From NCBI RefSeq assembly GCF_011297335.1, contig NZ_JAAOTJ010000014.1, positions 1-64,000 of the forward strand: 64,000 nucleotides of DNA, written 5' to 3'. The notes beneath the pieces are model-generated. The model did no database searches, had not been told where the DNA came from, and was given only the letters and a program-made list of their open reading frames with translations. Made by a program: the position numbers and the translations under genes. This document shows positions 49,649 to 61,098 of this stretch, in pieces. Origin of the DNA: Catellatospora methionotrophica (GTDB lineage: Bacteria; Actinomycetota; Actinomycetes; Mycobacteriales; Micromonosporaceae). Within the stretch, counting starts at the first letter, position 1. Each line of letters begins with the position of its first letter.

Positions 49649-51927
49649 GATGAGTGTCCTTCCGGCTGTGCTGCGATCGGGGACTGTGCGGTCAGTGCGG
49701 TCTGCGCCCTGGCCTGCCGCGCGCCGTCGGCGTACGCCGCCAGGAAGCGGCTGACCTCCTGCGGCTCACGGCCGTTCGGGAACGCCGAGACGGCCTGCTG
49801 GTCGGCTTCGGCCAGGTCGCGCGGACGGGGCACGACGCGTTTGGGCCGCTTCTCGCGCCACGGCAGCCCGGCGGGCGTCATCGGGGTCTCGCCGCCGCCC
49901 GCCGGCTGCGGCGCGCCCGCCGCCGGGCCGGTGCCGGTCGGCTGCCCGGCGGGCAGGCGGGCCGGGTTGAGCGCGGCCGCCGCGGCGACCGTGGCCAGCA
50001 GCCGCTCGCGGGGGCGGTCGCCGACCTCCGGGGCGGTCCGGGCGATCAGCTCGGCCGGGATCACCACCGCGGCGGTCACGCCGTCGTGCGGCGAGCGCCG
50101 CAGCTGCACCACGAGCTGGTAGCGCTGCGCGAGCCGCCCGACCACGTAGAAGCCCAGCCGGGCCGCGCCCTCCAGGGGGAAGTCGGGCGGGTCGGCCAGC
50201 TGCAGGTTCGCGTCCTGCAGGTCCAGGTCGGTCATGCCCAGGCCGCGGTCGCCGATCTCGACCAGGTAGCCGCCGGGCACGGCGCGGCCGGTCACGTCGA
50301 CCTCGGTGTGCGGCGGCGAGAACGACACCGCGTTCTCCATCAGCTCCGCCAGCAGGTGGATGACGTCACCAGCGGCGTGACCCGCGAGCGCGGCCGGCTC
50401 TGCGGCACGCAGCCGCACCCGCGGGTAGTCCTCGACCTCGGCCAGCGCGCCGCGCAGCACGTCCACCATCGGCACCGCGGCCCGGTAGGTGCGGCTGGCC
50501 GGTACACCGGACAGCACCACCAGGTTCTCCGCGTTGCGCCGCATCCGGGTCGCCAGGTGGTCGATCTGGAACAGTTTGGCCAGCTCCTCGTCGGTGGCGG
50601 CCTGCCGCTCCATGAGGTCGATCATCTTCAGCTGCCGGTGCACCAGCGTCTGGATGCGGTGCGCCAGGCTCAGGAACACATCGCGTACGCCGCGCCGCAG
50701 CTCCGCCTGGTCGACGGTCGCCTGGATGGCAGTCTGCTGCACCACGTCGAACGCCCGGCCGACCTGCCCGATGTCGTCGTCGCCGAACGCCAGCGGCGGC
50801 GCGGCCCGGCCGACGTCGACCTGCTCGCCGACCCGCAGCCGCTCCACGACCCGCGGCAGCCGTACGTGCGCCAGGTCCAGCGCGGCGGCCCGCAGCTGCG
50901 ACAGCTGGGTCTGCAGCGAGCGCAGCGACCGGATGGTGAACCGGATCGACAGCACCACCGCGATGAGCCCGAGCCCGGCGGCCAGCACCAGCTGCACCAC
51001 GATGCCGATCATCGCGGGACGGAACCGGACCACGGTCTGGTCGGCCAGGTCGAGCACCAGCGTGCGCAGCGCGTCGATGGCCCCGGTGACCGCGCCCCGC
51101 CACGACGCGGCGTCGAGCAGCGGGACCGCGCCCGGTGGCGCCCGCATCACCTGGTTCTCCAGCGACTGCAGCGCGGTCATCTGCGGGCTGCTCAGCAGCG
51201 CCAGGTACTGGCCCTTGTCGGGCTCCGGCAGCCGCTCGGCGACCTGCGTCGACAGGTACTTCTGCGCGCCGACCAGCTCGGTGAACGCGGCCCGGTCGGC
51301 GTCGGTGAACCGTCCCTCGCCGAGCACACCCGACAGCACCGCGTCCTCGCGGGAGATCATCTCCTGGGAGTGGGTGAGCAGCACCAGCGTCGAGGTGTGG
51401 AAGATGACGTCCGAGTCGTCCCAGGCGGTGTACGTGCCGTACACGTCGAAGCCGAGCTGGGCGAGATGGGTGAAGTAGGCGTTGGCGCGGACCCGGTCCA
51501 GGCCGCCGCGGTCCAGTTCCAGGCGTCGTCCGGGCAGCCCGTCGAGCGCGCCGAGCAGGTCGGCCAGCCGGGCGTCGCTGGCCTCGCTGGTCGACCACCG
51601 CGCCACCGTGCCCTCCAGCGCGCCGCGCAGGCTGCTCACCGCCTGGTCGGTGCCGGTGCGGGCGGCGTCGAGCGCGGCCCGGTCGGCGGCGACGCCGGAC
51701 GCGGCGAACGTGACCGACTCGCGGCGCTCGGCCTGGATCGCCGCGATGAGCGATTCGGTCGGCTTGGCGACCTGCTGCTCCAGCGCGGCCAGCCAGACCA
51801 GGCTGAGCCCCTGGCCCACGGTGACGTACGCGGCGAACGCCCACAGCGCCACAAGCGAGGCGAGCACGGCGAAGATCTTGTTACGCAGGCCGGGGTTGCG
51901 GGGTGGTCGGGGGTCGGAATCGTGCAT
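49645..51927 (-). CDS. cvnA: Conservon sensor kinase-like CvnA
   Basis: 760 aa. Helix at residues about 18-40; a long extracytoplasmic NIT-like (nitrate/nitrite-sensing) region (about 45-305); second helix (about 308-335); HAMP-like linker; HATPase_c domain (about 520-650) with ELMENAVSFSPP and GLGMTDLDL. There is no phosphorylatable H-box of the HisKA type, as in other CvnA proteins. The Pro-rich C-terminus (about 660-760) may recruit CvnB. It is the first gene of the conservon and has four palindromes in its upstream region. Confidence 0.92.
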   Translation of the reverse strand: MHDSDPRPPRNPGLRNKIFAVLASLVALWAFAAYVTVGQGLSLVWLAALEQQVAKPTESLIAAIQAERRESVTFAASGVAADRAALDAARTGTDQAVSSLRGALEGTVARWSTSEASDARLADLLGALDGLPGRRLELDRGGLDRVRANAYFTHLAQLGFDVYGTYTAWDDSDVIFHTSTLVLLTHSQEMISREDAVLSGVLGEGRFTDADRAAFTELVGAQKYLSTQVAERLPEPDKGQYLALLSSPQMTALQSLENQVMRAPPGAVPLLDAASWRGAVTGAIDALRTLVLDLADQTVVRFRPAMIGIVVQLVLAAGLGLIAVVLSIRFTIRSLRSLQTQLSQLRAAALDLAHVRLPRVVERLRVGEQVDVGRAAPPLAFGDDDIGQVGRAFDVVQQTAIQATVDQAELRRGVRDVFLSLAHRIQTLVHRQLKMIDLMERQAATDEELAKLFQIDHLATRMRRNAENLVVLSGVPASRTYRAAVPMVDVLRGALAEVEDYPRVRLRAAEPAALAGHAAGDVIHLLAELMENAVSFSPPHTEVDVTGRAVPGGYLVEIGDRGLGMTDLDLQDANLQLADPPDFPLEGAARLGFYVVGRLAQRYQLVVQLRRSPHDGVTAAVVIPAELIARTAPEVGDRPRERLLATVAAAAALNPARLPAGQPTGTGPAAGAPQPAGGGETPMTPAGLPWREKRPKRVVPRPRDLAEADQQAVSAFPNGREPQEVSRFLAAYADGARQARAQTALTAQSPIAAQPEGHSS

Positions 51928-52004
51928 GGCACCCGCTCGGGAGAGGACGCTGTGGGGGTGGACGGCGGTGCTCGCGTCCCGCGGTGAACAGGGCGCGACA
52001 GGGG

Positions 52005-52069
52005 TTCACGTGAAGTCGCGACTCGTTGTAGCAACGCCGGTTACGCGCAGGTCGCACACCGCGTGCGAC
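52005..52069. promoter_or_regulatory. Cluster of four palindromes upstream of the conservon
   Basis: TTCACGTGAA (52005-52014), AGTCGCGACT (52014-52023), CGTTG-TAG-CAACG (52024-52036) and GTCGCAC-ACCGC-GTGCGAC (52051-52069), all perfect. They lie 78-142 bp before the cvnA start. Confidence 0.55.
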
Positions 52070-52128
52070 GGTCCGCAAGCTCAGCCGTGAGGCCGACTCG
52101 TGATCACCCGATCCGGCCACGGACACGG

Positions 52129-52166
52129 CCGGACGGCCGCCCCCGTGTCGCGGGGCGGCCGTCCGG
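52129..52166. terminator. Terminator of the GH3 gene
   Basis: 15-bp perfect stem CCGGACGGCCGCCCC (52129-52143) / GGGGCGGCCGTCCGG (52152-52166), loop CGTGTCGC, right after the leftward GH3 stop. Confidence 0.8.
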
Positions 52167-52174
52167 TAATGCGT

Positions 52175-55294
<3,120 letters not shown>

Positions 55295-55369
55295 GGGCTG
55301 CTCCTGATGGAGACGGGACGGGACAGGCCCAGCCGGGTGGGGGACGGCCACGATTCGGCGGGACCTGCT

Positions 55370-55383
55370 GGAGAGCGCTCTCC
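55370..55383. promoter_or_regulatory. LacI-type operator upstream of GH3
   Basis: GGAGAGC-GCTCTCC, a perfect 14-bp palindrome with central GC, of the same general form as the CebR box of Streptomyces (TGGGAGCGCTCCCA). It lies 76 bp upstream of the start. Confidence 0.7.
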
Positions 55384-55427
55384 CGACAGACTCATCGAAA
55401 CAACCCGATTAGTCAACCCTGGTGCCG

Positions 55428-55790
55428 TCAGCGGATCGCCGCGCTCACCCTGTTCGCCGGAGTGCGGGCCGGGCGCGTGTCGAGTGCCTCGTCGGCGGCG
55501 CGCTTGCGCGCCAGGTGCTCGCTGATGCCCACGTGCAGGGCCAGGTTGAGCAGTGCCGGGAACGCGATCAGGAACTCGAACACCCCGGGCGAGGCGCCCT
55601 CGGTGAACTGCGCGGTGAGGATGCTCCATGGTGCGCCGGCAAGCAGCACCGGGATGCTGAGCAATACGGTGCCCCACCCGGAGCCGCCGCCGGTGGTCTG
55701 GCCGGAACCGGCCACCACGAATACCGCGACCAGCGGAATGACCAAAAGGGCGTGTACGAGTACGGCCAAACGTCGCACTGAGACAGTCAT
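55428..55790 (-). CDS. Small membrane protein
   Basis: 120 aa. Three helices are predicted (about 8-30, 40-58 and 65-85), then a basic tail. TACCCT lies seven bases before the ATG with no Shine-Dalgarno, so a leaderless mRNA is likely. No family is assigned. It stands between the GH3 and DinB genes, reading leftward. Confidence 0.75.
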   Translation of the reverse strand: MTVSVRRLAVLVHALLVIPLVAVFVVAGSGQTTGGGSGWGTVLLSIPVLLAGAPWSILTAQFTEGASPGVFEFLIAFPALLNLALHVGISEHLARKRAADEALDTRPARTPANRVSAAIR

Positions 55791-55797
55791 TCGGTGG

Positions 55798-55803
55798 AGG
55801 GTA
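55798..55803 (-). promoter_or_regulatory. -10 element of leaderless small-membrane-protein gene
   Basis: TACCCT read leftward, seven bases before the ATG at 55790. Confidence 0.45.
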
Positions 55804-55955
55804 ACGGGGTCGGAGCCGGTGCGAAACCCCCTCTACCCGTTGCAATCGGGACATCACTGCCAGCCATCGTGCCGACGGGTGGCAGCCTGCCCTGTTTTGT
55901 CGGCCGCCACCCCTATGGTGGGGCCGTAGCAGCCGCAACGATGGGGGTCAGCATC

Positions 55956-56471
55956 ATGTCCGAATCCGCCAAGACCGTGACCGGCGAGCGCGCCGACCTG
56001 CTGGAGACGCTGGGCAAGCACCGCTTCTTCCTCCGGTACACCGCGCAGAACCTCAGCGACGAGCAGGCCTCGGCCACCCCGACCGCGAGCGCGCTCAGCG
56101 TCGGCGGCCTGATCAAGCACGTCACCGCGACGGAGAAGCAGTGGATGCAGTTCGCGGTCGGCGGGGCCTCCGGCATGGGTGCCGGTGACGGCGGCGAGGT
56201 CGACTGGGCCGACGGCTTCAGGATGACCGCCGGTGAGACGGTCGAGGGCCTGCTGAAGTCGTACGAGGAGGTGGCGCGTCACACCGACGAGCTGCTGACC
56301 ACCCTCGACCTCGACGCCGCGTACCCGCTGCCGGAGGCCCCCTGGTTCGAGCCGGGCGCACGCTGGTCGGTGCGCCGGGTCGCGCTGCACCTGATCGCCG
56401 AGACGTCCCAGCACGCCGGGCACGCAGACATCATCCGCGAAACGCTCGACGGCCAGCGCACCATGGGATGA
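55956..56471 (+). CDS. DinB-like (DUF664) protein
   Basis: 171 aa from the ATG at 55956, preceded by GGGGG; ATG 55941 is an alternative. The four-helix DinB/DUF664 pattern has His in LIKHVTATEKQW and in HLIAETSQHAGHADIIRE, which form the metal site. Members include mycothiol-dependent detoxification enzymes in actinobacteria; the substrate here is unknown. It is followed by the Usp gene with a separate ribosome-binding site. Confidence 0.88.
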   Translation: MSESAKTVTGERADLLETLGKHRFFLRYTAQNLSDEQASATPTASALSVGGLIKHVTATEKQWMQFAVGGASGMGAGDGGEVDWADGFRMTAGETVEGLLKSYEEVARHTDELLTTLDLDAAYPLPEAPWFEPGARWSVRRVALHLIAETSQHAGHADIIRETLDGQRTMG

Positions 56472-56586
56472 CCGGCTACCCCTGCGGCCGGTGTGACCAG
56501 GCGTAGCGCACATGTCGTGGCTGCGTAACATGCCCGAAATGTCGATTGGGCAGGGTTGCGGGCTTACCCACGGAAGGGAGAAGCCC

Positions 56587-57348
56587 ATGACTGCCACTCA
56601 GACATCGGCGAAGCCCGTCGTCGCGGGATACGACACCGGTGACATGGCGGCGCTCGGCATGGCCGCCGACCAGGCCGCGGTGCGACACACGGGGCTGCGG
56701 GTGCTGGTGCGGCGCGCGGTGCCCGTGTGGACCAGCCACCTCGCGATGGGCGTGTGCCCGCCCGCCGCCTTCGACGACGACGATCCGGCCGCCGAGCTCG
56801 CCCGCGAGGCCGTCGCGAGGCTGCGCCACGATCACCCCGGCACCGCCGTCGACCTGTACGGCACGGCCCGCTCGCTGCCGCGTGCGATGCTGCGGGAGGC
56901 AGGCGACGCGGCCATGCTGGTGACCGGCCGCGACACCGCCCACCCGGACGCCACGACCCGGCTGGCCGGGCGGGCCGGCTGCCCGGTGCTCAGCGTGCCC
57001 GACGGGAGCAGCACAGACCCGGCCGCGCCGGTCCTGCTCGTCGGCGCGGACGCGCCGGGCGACGCGGCCGAGTTCGCCATGGCGCAGGCGTCGGCCCGCG
57101 GCGTGCCCGTGCTCGCCTGCGACCTCGGCCCGGCGACGGGGGAGTTCGCCGACGCCGTCGTGCGGGCCGCCGACCGGCACCCGTCAGTCGAGGTGTACCA
57201 GCAGGGACGGGCCGGGCTGACCCGGACACCGGCCGGGATCGCCGTGCTGCGCACCCCGGGCCGGCGCGGGGACGCGGCCTGGCCGCTGCTGAACGGGCTG
57301 CTGCGCGATGCGCCGTACCCGGTGGCCACCGTCCCGGCCGCCCACTGA
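56587..57348 (+). CDS. UspA-like universal stress protein
   Basis: 253 aa from the ATG at 56587, with GGAAGGGAGAAG upstream. It is a tandem UspA-like chain: KPVVAGYDTGDMAALGMAADQAAVRHTGLRV, then LVTGRDTAHPDATTRLAGRAGCPVLSVP as the nucleotide-binding end of the first domain, and a degenerate second domain. Members bind ATP and respond to stress. The 56472-56586 leader is probably a separate promoter region; no clear terminator precedes it. Confidence 0.85.
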   Translation: MTATQTSAKPVVAGYDTGDMAALGMAADQAAVRHTGLRVLVRRAVPVWTSHLAMGVCPPAAFDDDDPAAELAREAVARLRHDHPGTAVDLYGTARSLPRAMLREAGDAAMLVTGRDTAHPDATTRLAGRAGCPVLSVPDGSSTDPAAPVLLVGADAPGDAAEFAMAQASARGVPVLACDLGPATGEFADAVVRAADRHPSVEVYQQGRAGLTRTPAGIAVLRTPGRRGDAAWPLLNGLLRDAPYPVATVPAAH

Positions 57349-57505
57349 GGCCGGACCGTCGGGCAGCGCCGCCCGATCGGTCCACTCCGGAGCCAGGCCG
57401 CCGTGACCGGCGGTCCTGCCCGACGGTGAGCCGTGCACCACGGAAACCGAGTGGGCGGGACCGGGGCGGCGTACGCTCGGGTGGTCTGCGCTTTCGGGGG
57501 AGAGC

Positions 57506-58123
57506 ATGGTCACCTACGAACCGGCGTCCACGGGCCTGATCATCACGGACCCGTACAACGACTTCATCAGCGAGGGCGGCAAACGCTGGCCGCAGCTCCA
57601 GGAGGTCGCCGAGGCGGTCGGCCTGATCGAGCACATGCGGCAGCTGATGTCCGCCGCGCGGGCCGCCGGGATCCAGATCTTCTACTCCCGGCACCGCCGG
57701 TGGCGGCCCGGCGACTACGAGCAGTGGCGCAACGCCACGCCGTACCTGCTGCGCGCGGCGGGCATCCAGCTGTTCGCGAAAGGCAGCTGGGGCGGGCAGT
57801 GGCACCCCGACTTCGAACCGCAGCCCGGTGACGTCATCCTGCACGAGCACTGGGCGCAGAGCGGCTTCGCCAACACCGACCTGGACGTGCAGCTCAAACA
57901 GCACGGCGTCAGCAAACTGATCCTGATCGGGCTGATCGCCAACACCTGTGTCGAGTCGACGGCCCGGTTCGGCATGGAGGCGGGCTACCACATCACCCTG
58001 GTCCGCGACGCGACCGCGGCGTTCAGCTTCGAGGCGATGCACGCCGCCCACGAGATCAACGGACCCACCGTCGCCAACGAGATCACCGACACCGCGAGCC
58101 TGGTCACGGCCCTGGCGACCTAG
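57506..58123 (+). CDS. Cysteine hydrolase (isochorismatase family)
   Basis: 205 aa. The catalytic triad is visible: Asp15 (LIITDPYNDF), the Lys region ELFAKGSWGG (reads IQLFAKGSW) and Cys148 (LIANTCVES). The family hydrolyses amides, nicotinamide, or isochorismate-like substrates; N-carbamoyl or other specificity cannot be read. GGGGGAGA lies before the ATG. Its stop overlaps the convergent kelch lipoprotein by four bases. Confidence 0.9.
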   Translation: MVTYEPASTGLIITDPYNDFISEGGKRWPQLQEVAEAVGLIEHMRQLMSAARAAGIQIFYSRHRRWRPGDYEQWRNATPYLLRAAGIQLFAKGSWGGQWHPDFEPQPGDVILHEHWAQSGFANTDLDVQLKQHGVSKLILIGLIANTCVESTARFGMEAGYHITLVRDATAAFSFEAMHAAHEINGPTVANEITDTASLVTALAT

Positions 58124-59250
58124 CCCTGCGGCGTCCACAGCCAGGCGCGTGAGCTCAGTTCGGCCTTGCCCTCCTTGGGCCAGGAAGCGCCCCCGAAGAC
58201 GAGCAGCCGGTTGCCCGCGGCGACGACCGTGCTGTCGCTGACGTCGTCCTGCGGCAGGGGAGGAATCACTCCCCACTGCCCGGTCACGGCGTTCAGGACC
58301 GGGCCGGGCCGGTCGGCGTACACCGCCGAGGTCGTGCCGAACGCGCTGGCATGCCAGCCGCCGGGCGCGTTCGGCAGCGCCGACCAGGTGCCGGTGGCCG
58401 GGTCGAGCACGCCGCCGTTGGCGTAGGTGCGTCCCCAGTTCCCGACCGAGCCGCCGTCCGCGCCGCCCAGCGCCGGCGCGATGAGCTTGCCGCCCTCGAC
58501 CAGCCACGGGCCGGTGGCCAGCTGCTGCGAGTCAGGCAGCCGTCGCCAGGTGCCCCCGCGCGGGTCGAACACCGCCGCGCGGGTGACCGGCGGCCCGTCC
58601 GCGCCCGGGTTCGGCACGAGCTCGTGGTCGAACAGCACCAGGTGCTTCCCCGTCCACGCCATCGACCGGTCGAAACCCGCCCCCAGCGGGTCGGCGGGCA
58701 ACTCGCTCCAGCTCCGGGTCGACGGCGCATAGCGGTAGTCGGGTCCGGGCGTGGTCTCCTCGCTGCCCCGCACCGCGAACAGCAGGTCGCCGCCCGCCAC
58801 GAGAGTCACCCCGGAGGCGGGCAGCGCGGCCCGCTCCCACCGGTCGGCGGCGATGTCGTACGCCAGCAGCGCCTGCTCGCCGCCGACCGTGCCGCCCTGC
58901 ACGTACGCGATGCCGCCGACGACCGCGCCCTGCATCCAGCGCAGCGCCACGGGCGGCTCGGCGAGCACCCGCCACCGGCCGCTGTCCGGGTCGACCGCGG
59001 CGGCGGCCAGCAGCGGGCTGGGATCGCCCGCGCAGTCCGCACCGGGCGGGCACGGCTGGTCCGCCCCACCGATCAGCAGCGCCTCGCGCCCGGTCCACAG
59101 CCCGAGCGCCATGGCCCGCGGGCTCAGCGGCGACCCCGGCAGTTCCCGCCAGCCCGGCACGGCCGCCGACGGCGGCTCGACCGGCGACGGCTGTGCCGAA
59201 CAGGACGCCAGCACGAGCAGAGCGGCGAAAGCGGTGACGGTACGGCGCAT
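58120..59250 (-). CDS. Kelch-like lipoprotein
   Basis: 376 aa. The lipobox is VLASC (Cys17). The body is repeats of the galactose-oxidase/kelch type, about 50 aa each (ALLIGGA, AVVGGIAYVQGGTVGG, RAAVFDPRGGTWRRLP, RLLVFGGASW), forming a beta-propeller on the outer membrane face. Function unknown. The stop overlaps the cysteine-hydrolase stop on the other strand by four bases. Confidence 0.82.
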   Translation of the reverse strand: MRRTVTAFAALLVLASCSAQPSPVEPPSAAVPGWRELPGSPLSPRAMALGLWTGREALLIGGADQPCPPGADCAGDPSPLLAAAAVDPDSGRWRVLAEPPVALRWMQGAVVGGIAYVQGGTVGGEQALLAYDIAADRWERAALPASGVTLVAGGDLLFAVRGSEETTPGPDYRYAPSTRSWSELPADPLGAGFDRSMAWTGKHLVLFDHELVPNPGADGPPVTRAAVFDPRGGTWRRLPDSQQLATGPWLVEGGKLIAPALGGADGGSVGNWGRTYANGGVLDPATGTWSALPNAPGGWHASAFGTTSAVYADRPGPVLNAVTGQWGVIPPLPQDDVSDSTVVAAGNRLLVFGGASWPKEGKAELSSRAWLWTPQG

Positions 59251-59304
59251 GGGTGGTTGGACCCTCCGATGAGGCCGATGGTTCCGGCGGTGGACGCCGC
59301 TGAC

Positions 59305-59310
59305 TATCGT
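59305..59310 (+). promoter_or_regulatory. -10 element of leaderless zinc-ribbon gene
   Basis: TATCGT, eight bases before the ATG at 59319. Confidence 0.4.
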
Positions 59311-59318
59311 GCCGGAAC

Positions 59319-59504
59319 ATGACGACCTCGGAGATCCCCGTGCTGCGCTGCCCGCTGTGCAAGGGCGCCGAATTTCAGCAGGAGGTGGGACGCCTCGACA
59401 GCCGGTGGGGGTTGACCTCGCACCGGATGACGCTGCTGATCTGCCGGAGCTGTCGCTACATCCTGCACTTCTACGACAAGAACTCGATCTTCGACTTCGA
59501 CTGA
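59319..59504 (+). CDS. Small zinc-ribbon protein
   Basis: 61 aa. CPLC (residues 11-14) and CRSC (about 42-45) form a zinc ribbon; RYILHFYDKNSIFDFD ends the chain. TATCGT lies eight bases before the ATG. It sits 54 bp before a four-helix membrane-protein gene and may act with it. No family with a known job is recognised. Confidence 0.75.
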   Translation: MTTSEIPVLRCPLCKGAEFQQEVGRLDSRWGLTSHRMTLLICRSCRYILHFYDKNSIFDFD

Positions 59505-59545
59505 TCCGCGCCGGACCGCGGTCAGCACGCTCGCCGGAGGTGGCG

Positions 59546-59551
59546 TAGCCT
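59546..59551 (+). promoter_or_regulatory. -10 element of leaderless membrane-protein gene
   Basis: TAGCCT, seven bases before the ATG at 59559. Confidence 0.45.
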
Positions 59552-59558
59552 CGCGCGG

Positions 59559-60014
59559 ATGGATGTGCAGTCGCCGGACGCCGCGCGGACCCGCCGCGGC
59601 CCGCACCTCACCGGGTGGTTCCAGTACGCGATCGTCGCGGTCTTCCTGCTCGGGGCGGTGTCGCTGCTACTCGCGGCGGCGGCCGGCACCGGCGACTGGG
59701 CCGGTCTGGCCGACCCGGGCCTGGAGCGCTACGGCGACCCGAAGGACTGGAACCCGCCGATCGGCCCGGACTCGGTGTGGAACCCGCTGGCCTGGCTGGT
59801 GGAGATCTGCCGGTGGATCGTGATGACCTCGCTGATCGTCGTGCTCGGCTTCATCGCCGCGCTGATCGGCTTCGTCCAGTACGCCGGTCAGCGGGACGGC
59901 CTCAGCCGTGGCGCGAAGGCGAACCTGCTCACCGGCACGGTGCTGTGCGTCGCGACCGCCCTGCTCATGCTCACCCCGTACGGCAGCCAGCTGCGCGACT
60001 GGCTACTGGATTAG
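59559..60014 (+). CDS. Membrane protein, three to four helices
   Basis: 151 aa. Helices at about 20-42, 78-105 and 118-140. The loop ERYGDPKDWNPPIGPDSVWNP is outside or in the cytoplasm depending on topology. TAGCCT lies seven bases before the ATG. It ends 10 bp before the convergent NUDIX gene. No family is assigned. Confidence 0.72.
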   Translation: MDVQSPDAARTRRGPHLTGWFQYAIVAVFLLGAVSLLLAAAAGTGDWAGLADPGLERYGDPKDWNPPIGPDSVWNPLAWLVEICRWIVMTSLIVVLGFIAALIGFVQYAGQRDGLSRGAKANLLTGTVLCVATALLMLTPYGSQLRDWLLD

Positions 60015-60024
60015 GCGTCGCCGT

Positions 60025-60447
60025 TCATCGCCCGAGGAGGTCCGCCAGTCCGGACGGGTAGAGCGGGGTCGTGTCGTCGAAGCCGCCCAGCGGCCGCCAC
60101 ATCACCGGTGTGCCCGGGTCGTCGAGGATGTCGCCGACGTGGTCCCGCTCGTACAGCGAGCGGTCGGCCAGGTCGCACGCGAACACGAACACGATCTCGT
60201 GGCCCTGCCGGTCGAAGGCGTGGAACAGGTTCTCCAGCACGCCGAGCAGCCGCACCCCGGTCAGTTCGACGTCCAGCTCCTCGCGCAGCTCCCGGTGCAG
60301 TGCCTGCGCGGCGGTCTCGCCGAACTCGATGCCACCGCCCAGCGGCCGGTAGAAGGTGTGTTCCCGGGTGTGGTCGTAGCCGCGGAACACAAGCACGTCG
60401 TCGCCGCGCCGGGGCACGGCGAGCGCGATGTTTCTGATGGAGGTCAC
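60025..60447 (-). CDS. NUDIX hydrolase
   Basis: 140 aa from the GTG at 60447. The NUDIX box is GGIEFGETAAQALHRELREELDV, with Gly-x5-Glu-x7-REUxEE and Asp in place of the last Gly. It hydrolyses a nucleoside diphosphate linked to X. TAGGTT lies six bases before the GTG, within the end of the upstream response-regulator gene, so it may have its own leaderless promoter. It is close to the third two-component pair but separately started. Confidence 0.9.
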   Translation of the reverse strand: MTSIRNIALAVPRRGDDVLVFRGYDHTREHTFYRPLGGGIEFGETAAQALHRELREELDVELTGVRLLGVLENLFHAFDRQGHEIVFVFACDLADRSLYERDHVGDILDDPGTPVMWRPLGGFDDTTPLYPSGLADLLGR

Positions 60448-60453
60448 TCCTGG

Positions 60454-60459
60454 AACCTA
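60454..60459 (-). promoter_or_regulatory. -10 element of leaderless NUDIX gene
   Basis: TAGGTT read leftward, six bases before the GTG at 60447. Its first three bases are the stop codon of the response-regulator gene. Confidence 0.5.
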
Positions 60460-61098
60460 ACCGCTGGCCGCGTTCGCGGCGTGCACGGCCAGCTGTACGC
60501 GGTTGGCGCTCCCGGTCTTGGTCATCAGGTTCGCCACGTGTGTCTTGACGGTGGTCACGCCGAGGTGCAGCCGGGCGGCGATCTCCGGGTTGGACATGCC
60601 CTGGCCGACCAGCGCCAGCACCTCGCGCTCGCGCTCGGTCACGCCGGGCAGGGCGGGCACGGCCACGGGCTTCTGCTGGTGGCGTACGGCCTGCGCGACG
60701 AGGCGGCGCAGCACCGCCGGGCTGAACGGGCTGTCGCCCGCGGCCGCCCGGCGCACCCCGTCCAGCAGCTCGTCCGGGCTCGCGTCCTTGACCAGGAACC
60801 CGCACGCGCCAGCCGCCAGCGCCGGATACAGGTGGTCGTCGTCGTCGAACGTCGTCAGCACCAGCACCCGCGCCGACGGCCGCTGCGCCAGGATGCGGGC
60901 CGTCGCCGTCGTGCCGTCGACGCCCGGCATGCGCAGGTCCATCAGGACCACGTCGGGATGCAGCTGCTCGGCCAGCCGCACCGCCGCAGCGCCGTCCGCG
61001 GCCTCGCCGACGACCTGCATGTCCGCCACCGACTCGCACAGCATCCGCAGCCCCGCCCGGATGAGCTGCTGGTCGTCCACGAGCAGCACCCGGATCAC
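60457..61098 (-). CDS. NarL/LuxR-family response regulator
   Basis: 213 aa from the GTG at 61098. The receiver has Asp54 (VVLMDLRMP) and the Lys in LVKDASP; the LuxR HTH is at residues about 145-205 (VTEREREVLALVGQGMSNPEIA). It overlaps the kinase stop by GTGA. Third such pair in this window. Confidence 0.92.
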   Translation of the reverse strand: MIRVLLVDDQQLIRAGLRMLCESVADMQVVGEAADGAAAVRLAEQLHPDVVLMDLRMPGVDGTTATARILAQRPSARVLVLTTFDDDDHLYPALAAGACGFLVKDASPDELLDGVRRAAAGDSPFSPAVLRRLVAQAVRHQQKPVAVPALPGVTEREREVLALVGQGMSNPEIAARLHLGVTTVKTHVANLMTKTGSANRVQLAVHAANAASG

